9,617 bases of DNA from an uncultured Clostridia bacterium (lineage in GTDB: Bacteria > Bacillota > Clostridia > Oscillospirales > Acutalibacteraceae), in the NCBI GenBank assembly GCA_937877675.1, contig CALEIS010000116.1, forward strand, positions 1 to 9,617, given 5' to 3'. Positions 1 through 5,070 of this stretch are shown piece after piece. The notes under the pieces are model-generated. The model saw nothing but the letters and a program-made list of their open reading frames with translations, made no database searches and was not told the DNA's origin. Position 1 is the stretch's first letter. Every line of letters begins with the position of its first letter. The translations under genes were made by a program, and so were the position numbers.

Positions 1-133
1 GGTAATCGGAAGACTTGTTTCAGGTGTGCATTGGATTACGGATATAATAGGTTCATTCCTTTTAAGTGCAGGTCTGTTTTACATTTACAAGGGGGTTGTG
101 TTATGGAATTTAGCGAAAAGCTTCAGGAATTAA
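1..133 (+). CDS. PAP2-family membrane phosphatase, C-terminal end (5' part outside window)
   Basis: This frame is open from base 2 to a TAA at 131-133 and gives about 43 residues. It reads GRLVSGVHWITDIIG followed by a hydrophobic helix (SFLLSAGLFYIY) and a short basic tail. The (S/G)R-x5-H-x3-D pattern is the last conserved motif of the PAP2 / type-2 phosphatidic acid phosphatase superfamily, in which the His is the catalytic nucleophile. A final transmembrane helix is usual after it. Such enzymes dephosphorylate membrane lipids such as phosphatidate, phosphatidylglycerophosphate or undecaprenyl pyrophosphate; the substrate here cannot be told. The last 31 bases overlap the next gene in another frame, and the next gene's ribosome binding site lies inside this one, so the two are probably co-transcribed. 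Only the tail is visible, so the family call rests on one motif plus one helix. Confidence 0.72.
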   Translation, partial: VIGRLVSGVHWITDIIGSFLLSAGLFYIYKGVVLWNLAKSFRN

Positions 134-720
134 GAAAAAATAAAGGGCTTACCCAAGAAGAATTGGCAGAAATTTTATATGTTTCAAGGACTGCTATTTC
201 AAAATGGGAATCGGGTAGAGGATACCCAAATATTGATTCACTAAAGGAAATATCAAAATTCTTTTCGGTGAGCATAGATGATTTGTTATCAAGTGAGAAA
301 TTGCTCTTTATTGCCGAAAAAGAAAATAAATCGAATATTCGGAATATGTGCGATTTATTGTTTGGTATTGTGGATTTGCTTTCTGTAATGCTCATTGTTT
401 TACCTTTATATCCAAACACAATTGACGGTTATATAAACTCTGTGAATCTTTTGAGCTACACACAAGCATCCCATTTCAACAGAGTTATCTGTTGGACTAT
501 TTTTGTTTCACTAATTCTGATAGGATTTGCAAAAGTTGTACTTGCAAGAATTAAGTCGGAAAAAGGCAACAAGATTTTGATGGAAATATCAATGGCAATA
601 GGAATATTAGCCGTGCTTTTCCTTGCCATAACAAGAGGGGTTTATGCAGTAGCTTTTGCCTTTTTATTGTTGATAATAAAGAGTGTAATATTTTTTAGAT
701 ATATCAAGTCAGACAGATAG
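103..720 (+). CDS. Membrane-anchored XRE-family transcriptional regulator
   Basis: This 205-residue protein has an N-terminal XRE/Cro-C1 helix-turn-helix (about residues 5-60). The recognition-helix region reads LTQEELAEILYVSRTAISKWE, followed by GRGYPNIDSLKEISKFF, which is typical of this family. After a short linker come about four hydrophobic segments (near 84-103, 128-149, 159-177 and 180-198) and a basic C-terminus. It is therefore a DNA-binding protein fixed to the membrane and may sense an envelope signal; that role is inference. The ATG at 103 is chosen because AAGGGGG at 89-95 is well placed before it and the HTH begins right after it. A TTG at 31 in the same frame would add residues encoded by the overlapping phosphatase gene. 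Its start overlaps the phosphatase gene by 31 bases, which suggests translational coupling and a shared function. No separate promoter is evident. Confidence 0.9.
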   Translation: MEFSEKLQELRKNKGLTQEELAEILYVSRTAISKWESGRGYPNIDSLKEISKFFSVSIDDLLSSEKLLFIAEKENKSNIRNMCDLLFGIVDLLSVMLIVLPLYPNTIDGYINSVNLLSYTQASHFNRVICWTIFVSLILIGFAKVVLARIKSEKGNKILMEISMAIGILAVLFLAITRGVYAVAFAFLLLIIKSVIFFRYIKSDR

Positions 721-823
721 ATTTGAATTATTAAATTTGTTAAGCAGTAACACTTACAGGAAATATATACATTTTTAATTATTCTAAAAAACAACTCCTA
801 AATATAGCACCAACAAGCCAAAA

Positions 824-850
824 CGTCCCACAAATCGTGGGACGCTTTTT
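824..850 (+). terminator. Intrinsic terminator after the XRE regulator gene, possibly bidirectional
   Basis: A perfect 8-bp stem, CGTCCCAC (824-831) with GTGGGACG (837-844), has a 5-base loop and is followed by C and five T. It lies about 100 bases past the regulator stop. On the opposite strand the hairpin is followed by TTTT, so it may also stop the minus-strand zinc-ribbon transcript. The 721-823 stretch before it holds nothing I can identify. Confidence 0.85.
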
Positions 851-914
851 AATCAGATAGTTAATAATAAAAATAGGCTATGGTTAAGTGGTTTAGAGCA
901 TCTTAAAAAAATAA

Positions 915-1130
915 TCAGATAATTCCTCCAAGAGATGAGAAAAGCATAAGGCTAGCGCCAGAAACTAAAAGGATGAAACCTGCGATACAATTTGGGATAG
1001 TAGCTTTTTGAATTTCGTTTGTATCTTCTATTTCGTCTGGAATTTCATCAAAGGCTTCCAATCGTGCTCCACAGCACTCACAGTATTTTCCATCGTCAAA
1101 ATTGAATTCTCCACAATTTGTGCAAATCAT
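915..1130 (-). CDS. Small zinc-ribbon protein with one C-terminal transmembrane segment
   Basis: This 71-residue protein begins MICTNCGEFNFDDGKYCECCG. The two CxxC knuckles (Cys3/Cys6 and Cys17/Cys20) form a classical short zinc ribbon. An acidic stretch follows (about 24-40, rich in Glu and Asp), then a hydrophobic segment (about 48-69) that ends almost at the stop. In Firmicutes such cytosolic zinc-ribbon heads often precede a membrane helix and an extracellular domain; here nothing follows the helix. The ATG is set by a strong AGGAGGG about 9 bases upstream. The upstream region and first 15 codons resemble those of the lipoprotein gene at 1332-2129, and the membrane segments also align, so this is either a short paralog or a version that lost its outer domain. 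Function unknown. Confidence 0.75.
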   Translation of the reverse strand: MICTNCGEFNFDDGKYCECCGARLEAFDEIPDEIEDTNEIQKATIPNCIAGFILLVSGASLMLFSSLGGII

Positions 1131-1216
1131 AGTAAAGCCCTCCTGAAAAATTGTTGTCTTGTGTTATGCTTTTATTTTACCTGGCTTGATTTTTCTTTTG
1201 TAAATCGGGTTTTACC
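1128..1216 (-). promoter_or_regulatory. Upstream region of the zinc-ribbon gene, duplicated at 2127-2215
   Basis: Read on the minus strand, it holds GGTAAAACC, then TTTACA (a -35-like hexamer at 1199-1204), a 19-base gap, TAAAAT (a -10-like hexamer at 1174-1179), and AGGAGGG before the ATG. The 19-base spacer is longer than the usual 17. The same arrangement with the same spacing recurs upstream of the lipoprotein gene, about 70 of 89 bases being identical by my hand count. The promoter call is tentative; the duplication is directly visible. Confidence 0.55.
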
Positions 1217-1226
1217 TTATAATTGT

Positions 1227-1267
1227 TATGATAAAAATAAAACCCCAAGTCTAAAAACTTGAGGTTT
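1227..1267 (-). terminator. Intrinsic terminator of the lipoprotein gene
   Basis: On the minus strand AAACCTCAAGT (1267-1257) pairs with ACTTGGGGTTT (1250-1240) around a 6-base loop, followed by TTTTATTTTTAT. The one non-Watson-Crick position is a G-U wobble on this strand but a C-A mismatch on the plus strand, so the hairpin works for the minus-strand gene that stops at 1332. The 1268-1331 stretch is a 3' untranslated region with nothing else visible. Confidence 0.82.
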
Positions 1268-1331
1268 AACTTTTTGAAAGAAGAGTTTATTTGATATATT
1301 TGTATGCGATTTCAGTTGAATCAGTTTCGTT

Positions 1332-2129
1332 TTAAGAGCCTTCTATCATATATACTTCATACTGTCCTAAAATTTCATATTTTACACCATAGAAGTCTTC
1401 ACTTGTTGCAGGATTTCCGTTGCTGTCTTGATATATGAAGGAACCACCGCCCTCATAATATTCTATTTTCATTTTATAACCTGTATATGTGAAACCAACT
1501 TCACCTTCACCAAAATCGTGTCTAGTGAATTTGACTTTTCCTGCTTTATCAAAGAATGTCTCACAGAAAAGTTCTTTTCCACCAACAACACCATCTGCTT
1601 TTACACGTGCGATAAGAAGATTATCTGCAGAAAAGTCATTTCCTTTATAAACAAGGTTGAGTGTAAGTATTCCGTGGTCTTCGAGAACATAGCATAAGCA
1701 GATACCAACCTTGCCATCGACTTCGTAATAAGCATTATAGCCTTCTGCTATAAATAACTTATCGAAATTATACTCATCAAATAAAGAACATTGAGGTATT
1801 TCTAGTTCAATCATCTTAGTGTCTACAACTTCACTTTGTTCATCCAACACATTAACATTAACATTGACAGTAGTTATATCGGTAGCAGTTGTAGTAGTGT
1901 CATCATTGTTAGTGGTGTTTTCATTAGAGTTAGTGCTATTTTCATTAGAAGTAGTGATATTTTCATTAGAATTAGTGGTGTTGTTGGCATTTGATGATGG
2001 ACCTGAACAGGACGTGAAAAGAAAAAGGCAAACACTTGCAACAGCAAGCACGATTCCTACAATGGTGCGAGGAACCACAGATTTTTTCCTGTTGTCATAA
2101 TTGTTTTTTTCGTAATTCGTACATTTCAT
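1332..2129 (-). CDS. Predicted lipoprotein of unknown function with Thr/Asn/Ser-rich linker
   Basis: This 265-residue protein has a basic N-terminus (RKKSVVPR), a hydrophobic segment (about 22-40) and a lipobox-like LFTSC with Cys41. That fits export, lipidation at Cys41 and anchoring on the outer face of the membrane. Residues of about 45-85 form a low-complexity linker rich in Asn, Thr, Ser and Glu, containing three 7-residue repeats (pattern TTNSNEN). The rest (about 100-265) is a predicted beta-rich domain with many aromatic and Gly residues and no family I recognise. The start has AGGAGG about 9 bases upstream. The first 15 residues (MKCTNYEKNNYDNRK) resemble the zinc-ribbon start of the neighbouring protein (MICTNCGEFNFDDGK), but only Cys3 of the four zinc ligands remains. 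The Phe at -3 of the lipobox is less usual than Leu, so a plain membrane anchor is possible. Confidence 0.8.
   Translation of the reverse strand: MKCTNYEKNNYDNRKKSVVPRTIVGIVLAVASVCLFLFTSCSGPSSNANNTTNSNENITTSNENSTNSNENTTNNDDTTTTATDITTVNVNVNVLDEQSEVVDTKMIELEIPQCSLFDEYNFDKLFIAEGYNAYYEVDGKVGICLCYVLEDHGILTLNLVYKGNDFSADNLLIARVKADGVVGGKELFCETFFDKAGKVKFTRHDFGEGEVGFTYTGYKMKIEYYEGGGSFIYQDSNGNPATSEDFYGVKYEILGQYEVYMIEGS
1918..1980. repeat. Three tandem 21-bp units inside the lipoprotein linker
   Basis: Plus-strand units starting at 1918, 1939 and 1960 each begin TTTTCATTAGA and end in a variable TTAGTGNTN-like stretch. Each encodes seven residues ending SNEN on the minus strand, so copy-number change would keep the frame. 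A partial further unit precedes 1918. Confidence 0.85.
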
Positions 2130-2215
2130 AGTAAAGTCCTCCTGAAAAATTATTATTTTGCGGTATGCTTTTATTTTACAGACCTGAAAATTAGTTCTGT
2201 AAATTCGGTTTTACC
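2127..2215 (-). promoter_or_regulatory. Lipoprotein promoter region with inverted repeat, copy of 1128-1216
   Basis: On the minus strand this carries GGTAAAACC, TTTACA (2198-2203), 19 bases, TAAAAT (2173-2178), and AGGAGG before the ATG, with the same spacing as its copy upstream of the zinc-ribbon gene. A perfect 8-bp inverted repeat, TTTACAGA (2175-2182) and TCTGTAAA (2196-2203) with a 13-base gap, spans the putative -10 and -35 elements and could be an operator. In the other copy only five bases of each arm (TTTAC/GTAAA) are kept. Confidence 0.55.
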
Positions 2216-2228
2216 TTTTCATATATGA

Positions 2229-2257
2229 TTGTATCATAAATAATTTTGTGTTACAAT
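2229..2257 (+). promoter_or_regulatory. Sigma-A-type promoter for the DUF4434-comF operon
   Basis: TTGTAT (2229-2234) and TACAAT (2252-2257) are separated by 17 bases and lie about 40 bases before the first start codon. The site diverges from the lipoprotein promoter. No other gene lies in this intergenic stretch. Confidence 0.7.
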
Positions 2258-2295
2258 ATTTTAAATAGCTTTTAAAAAAATCTGTGAGGTGCAAT

Positions 2296-3243
2296 ATGAA
2301 AAACAGAAAAATTGACGGTACATTTTTTGAATTTCATCATCATAACACTCCTGAGGGGAAATATTGGAATCCTGCCATTGATGTTTTTAAGGCAGAACAA
2401 TGGCGACAAAAAGTCCGTGAAATTTCAGCCCTTGGTATGGAGTATATAGTTGTTATGGCAACTGCACTCTACGAAAAATGCTATTTTAAATCGTCAGTTT
2501 TTCCTTTCGCAGATATTCCTTGTGCTGACCCCATTGATGAAGTTTTGTGTGAAGCCGATATTCAAGGAGTTAAGGTGTTTTTGGGTAATGGGTTTTACGG
2601 AGATTGGCGAAATGCAAATGAAAATATAACAAGTAAAGTTGTTATTGACCGTTCATTTAAGGCTATGGAAGAAATAACTGCACTTTATGGCCATCATAGG
2701 AGTTTTTACGGTTGGTATTTTCCTGATGAAACTTGTATAATTCTTCGATACTCGAAAGATTTTATGAATTATGTAAATCTTTGTTCTGCTCGTTGTCATG
2801 AGCTTACGCCTGATAAAAAGACTTTGATTGCTCCATATGGCACTAACCTTGTGTATGCGAATAATAAATTTATCCGTCAACTTGCTGAATTGGATGTGGA
2901 TTTTATTGCATATCAGGATGAAGTAGGAGTAAAAAAGACGAAGGTTGACCGTACAAAACGACTTTTTGAAAAGTTGAGAAATGCTCACGATAAAGCAGGT
3001 CGTTCAGAGCTTTGGGCGGATATTGAACTCTTTGATTTTGAAGGTATGGTTTATAAGAGTGCACTGATTCCTGCCTCCTTTGAACGAGTAAAGAAACAAA
3101 TTGAAAATGTTGCACCTTATGTTGACAAAATTCTTGGTTATCAGTATTTAGGAATAATGAATTCGCCTGACTCCGAGGCTTTTGCAGGTCATATGAATTC
3201 AGTAAATCTCTATGAGGAGTACCAAAAATATATAAAAGGGTAG
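2296..3243 (+). CDS. DUF4434-like TIM-barrel protein, putative glycoside hydrolase
   Basis: This 315-residue protein has no signal peptide, so it should be cytosolic. It opens with KIDGTFFEF (residues 5-13), then shows GMEYIVVMATALYE (47-60), VKVFLGNGFYGDW (92-104), FYGWYFPDE (137-145), DFIAYQDEVGV (202-212), LWADIELFD (239-247) and GYQYLGIMNSP (281-291). Strand-then-acid motifs in this order are what I recognise in DUF4434 proteins, which are predicted (beta/alpha)8 barrels related to glycoside hydrolases. Glu145 and Glu244, or Asp208/Glu209, are candidate catalytic acids, but this is inference. The ATG at 2296 is preferred over an in-frame GTG at 2284 because that GTG is part of the GAGGTG ribosome binding site. 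The comF start follows 11 bases after its stop, so they form an operon. The substrate is unknown. Confidence 0.78.
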   Translation: MKNRKIDGTFFEFHHHNTPEGKYWNPAIDVFKAEQWRQKVREISALGMEYIVVMATALYEKCYFKSSVFPFADIPCADPIDEVLCEADIQGVKVFLGNGFYGDWRNANENITSKVVIDRSFKAMEEITALYGHHRSFYGWYFPDETCIILRYSKDFMNYVNLCSARCHELTPDKKTLIAPYGTNLVYANNKFIRQLAELDVDFIAYQDEVGVKKTKVDRTKRLFEKLRNAHDKAGRSELWADIELFDFEGMVYKSALIPASFERVKKQIENVAPYVDKILGYQYLGIMNSPDSEAFAGHMNSVNLYEEYQKYIKG

Positions 3244-3254
3244 GAGTATCCTGA

Positions 3255-3968
3255 ATGTTTGAAAAACTAAAAAAGAATTTATCGTGGTTATTTTTCTGTA
3301 ATCATTGTCGCTATTGTAGCGAAGTTATAGGTAGGAATGAAGAAGTTTGTGAAGATTGTTATGAAAATCTTCCCCGCATTGTTGATGTTAAATGTAAATT
3401 CTGTGGTGCAGAAAAGACTCGTTGTAATTGTAGAAAGCGTAAAAATAAATATGATGGAATAACATCACCGTTTTATTATGAAGGTAAAATTGGAAAGTGT
3501 ATCCGTGATTTCAAATTTAATGGGCGTGATTTTTATGGTAAAGCCTTAGCACAGGATATGGCAGAGTCAGTCAAAAACGACTTTAAAGGCATTGATTTTG
3601 ACCTTGTATGCTATGTGCCTTTTACAAAAAATCAACAAAGAAAAAGGAAATATAACCAAAGCGAAGTTTTTGCAAAACATCTTTCAGAAATATTGAATAT
3701 TCCAATGAGACCGGTTATGGTGAAAATCTTTGATAATCTACCACAGCATAGTTTGAATGTTATTCGCAGACGAGGTAATGTTTCCGGTGTTTATGATGTT
3801 TGTGAAGATGTGAATGGTAAGACCATATTGTTGGTTGATGATATTAAGACTACGGGTGCTACACTTGATGCCTGTGCAACGATTTTAAAAATTCGTGGGG
3901 CAGAAAAAGTTTATTGCGTTACGGCGGCACTGGCAGGAGTAAAAAAGGAAGAAGAAAAGACGGAGTGA
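3255..3968 (+). CDS. comF: ComF-family phosphoribosyltransferase-like protein
   Basis: This 237-residue protein has the two-part layout of ComF/ComFC. An N-terminal Cys-rich zinc-binding region has CNHCRYC (15-21), CEDC (32-35), CKFC (47-50) and CNC (57-59). A PRTase domain has the ComF signature FTKNQQRKRKYNQSEVFAKHL (about 123-143, related to the usual R-G-[FY]-N-Q) and the PRPP-binding loop ILLVDDIKTTGATLDAC (191-207). ComFC is known in naturally competent bacteria to help DNA enter the cytosol during uptake; family members also occur widely in species not known to be competent, and the true reaction is not settled. The ribosome binding site TAGGAG overlaps the stop of the upstream gene, and translation is probably coupled. 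The helicase partner ComFA is not in the window. Confidence 0.92.
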   Translation: MFEKLKKNLSWLFFCNHCRYCSEVIGRNEEVCEDCYENLPRIVDVKCKFCGAEKTRCNCRKRKNKYDGITSPFYYEGKIGKCIRDFKFNGRDFYGKALAQDMAESVKNDFKGIDFDLVCYVPFTKNQQRKRKYNQSEVFAKHLSEILNIPMRPVMVKIFDNLPQHSLNVIRRRGNVSGVYDVCEDVNGKTILLVDDIKTTGATLDACATILKIRGAEKVYCVTAALAGVKKEEEKTE

Positions 3969-3987
3969 TTCCGTCTTTTTGTTTTTG
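3955..3987 (+). terminator. Intrinsic terminator overlapping the comF stop codon
   Basis: AAAAGACGGA (3955-3964) pairs with TCCGTCTTTT (3970-3979) around a 5-base loop, followed by TGTTTTTG. The comF TGA (3966-3968) sits in the loop, so the last codons of the gene form the left arm. Confidence 0.88.
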
Positions 3988-4041
3988 ACATAATATTCCC
4001 GTTTTTTCTGCTTATACTATTACAAAAGAAAGGGGATTTTT

Positions 4042-4476
4042 ATGATTGAACGAGATACAATAAAACTACTCAGAGAATGTGATGCGGGAGTCAAAATGGG
4101 TGTTTCGTCCATTGATGATGTGATGAAATATACAGAGTCAGAAAAACTCAGAAAAATACTCTCTGACAATCGAGAAGAGCATTGTAAACTTGATAAAGAG
4201 TTGCAAGAATTGCTCCGTGAATATCATGATGACGGAAAAGAGCCAAATCCAATGGCAAAGGGTATGTCGTGGATGAAAACAAATGTGAAACTTGTCATCA
4301 ATGAGTCCGACCACACTATTGCAGATTTGATTACAGATGGTTGTAATATGGGTGTTAAATCTCTTAATATGTACTTTAATCAATATGCTGCAGCGGATGA
4401 AAAGTCAAAGGATATTTGTAAAAGACTTATAAATCTTGAAGAAGATTTGATTATTCAGATGCGACAGTTTTTGTAA
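4042..4476 (+). CDS. Conserved helical protein of unknown function, ferritin-like four-helix type
   Basis: This 144-residue protein has no signal peptide or membrane segment and appears almost wholly helical. Its regions are IKLLRECDAGVKMGVSSIDDVM (8-29), a charged helix with EEHCKLDKELQELL (45-58), a Pro-containing loop KEPNPMAKGMSWMKTNVKL (66-84), then ADLITDGCNMGVKSLNMYFNQY (94-115) and a final helix LINLEEDLIIQMRQFL. This resembles small four-helix-bundle proteins often seen in Clostridia (DUF2383/ferritin-like proteins have similar proportions), but I cannot assign a family firmly. His47 and Glu46 on the second helix and Cys102 could be functional. A GAAAGGGG ribosome binding site lies before the ATG. 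The gene stands between two terminators, so it is probably a single-gene transcript; I found no convincing sigma-A promoter. Confidence 0.72.
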   Translation: MIERDTIKLLRECDAGVKMGVSSIDDVMKYTESEKLRKILSDNREEHCKLDKELQELLREYHDDGKEPNPMAKGMSWMKTNVKLVINESDHTIADLITDGCNMGVKSLNMYFNQYAAADEKSKDICKRLINLEEDLIIQMRQFL

Positions 4477-4481
4477 GAAAG

Positions 4482-4503
4482 AGCAGGGTTTCCTGCTTTT
4501 TTT
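4482..4503 (+). terminator. Intrinsic terminator after the helical protein gene
   Basis: AGCAGG (4482-4487) pairs with CCTGCT (4492-4497) around GTTT, and seven T (4497-4503) follow. It begins 6 bases after the stop codon. Confidence 0.85.
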
Positions 4504-4551
4504 GTATATGCGAGAATGATAGGACATAAAATATGGTGAGGGGTGATTTAA

Positions 4552-5022
4552 TTGAGAATTGAATGGAAAAAACTTTTGATTTGCATAGCAATTCCCTTGG
4601 CAGTAGGTGGACTTTCGGCATTGTTTACCTCGGGGAATATGGATTTGTATAATGAAATCAATCAACCATCGTTAGCACCACCCAGTTGGCTGTTTCCCGT
4701 GGTGTGGACTATTCTTTATGTCCTAATGGGGATTGCTTTATACCTTGTGGTTATTACGAAAACAAGGGAAGATAAACGATGGGCAACAATAAGTTTTGGG
4801 GTACAACTTTTCTTTAATTTCTTCTGGTCAATCCTTTTCTTTAATGCACGAGCATTTCTCTTTGCCTTTGTGTGGTTGATTTTCCTATGGTTAGCTATTA
4901 TTGCAAACATTTATTTCTTTTACAAAATTAACAAGAATGCAGGAAAACTATTGATTCCATACCTTATATGGGTAACCTTTGCAGGGTATCTAAATTTAGC
5001 AATATTTCTTTTAAACAGATGA
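4552..5022 (+). CDS. tspO: TspO/MBR-family membrane protein
   Basis: This 156-residue protein has five hydrophobic segments, as expected for TspO/MBR (translocator protein / peripheral benzodiazepine receptor family). Segments lie near 7-26, 45-66, 81-99, 104-124 and 133-153. The family signature is clear: QPSLAPPSWLFPVVWTILY (38-56) followed by LMGIALYLV, then NFFWSILFF in the third helix. Bacterial TspO proteins bind porphyrins and other ligands and have been linked to tetrapyrrole and stress responses; the role here is unknown. The start is a TTG at 4552, chosen because GAGGGGTG (4538-4545) is correctly spaced before it and the first helix begins soon after. A weak promoter candidate (TTGTAT 4502-4507, 19-base gap, TAAAAT 4527-4532) overlaps the previous terminator's tail. 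Confidence 0.93.
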   Translation: MRIEWKKLLICIAIPLAVGGLSALFTSGNMDLYNEINQPSLAPPSWLFPVVWTILYVLMGIALYLVVITKTREDKRWATISFGVQLFFNFFWSILFFNARAFLFAFVWLIFLWLAIIANIYFFYKINKNAGKLLIPYLIWVTFAGYLNLAIFLLNR

Positions 5023-5055
5023 AAAAAGCAGGGAGAAATCCCTGCTTTAATTTTA
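5022..5055. terminator. Bidirectional terminator between tspO and the convergent glycosidase gene
   Basis: A perfect 10-bp stem, AAAGCAGGGA (5025-5034) and TCCCTGCTTT (5039-5048), encloses a GAAA loop. On the plus strand it is followed by AATTTTAT. On the minus strand the run after the stem is TTTTTT in all, the better U-tract. It ends tspO 2 bases after its stop and serves the minus-strand gene ending at 5071. Confidence 0.87.
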
Positions 5056-5070
5056 TAAATATGAAACTGC

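Noticed and set aside
31..102. Longer XRE regulator starting at TTG 31
   Set aside because: The added residues are encoded in the overlapping phosphatase tail, no ribosome binding site precedes TTG 31, and AAGGGGG is well spaced for the ATG at 103.
851..914. Any gene or RNA between the terminator and the zinc-ribbon gene
   Set aside because: The stretch is short and AT-rich, with no start site or stable structure; only a short ATCAGATA repeat near both ends was seen.
1918..1980. CRISPR-like array
   Set aside because: The repeats are directly adjacent with no spacers, are only 21 bp, and lie in frame within a protein linker.
1819..2100. Plus-strand open frame opposite the lipoprotein linker
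   Set aside because: It is a Val/Leu/Ser-rich mirror of the Thr/Asn repeats, has no ribosome binding site, and lies opposite a gene with clear start and export signals.
3985..4018. TTGACA (3985) with TATACT (4013) as promoter of the helical protein gene
   Set aside because: The spacer is 22 bases, too long for a normal sigma-A promoter, and TTGACA falls in the T-rich tail of the previous terminator.
4482..5048. The GCAGGG hairpins at 4482 and 5025 as a dispersed repeat family
   Set aside because: They share only the short stem core, and each sits directly after a stop codon with a U-tract, so they are explained as ordinary terminators.
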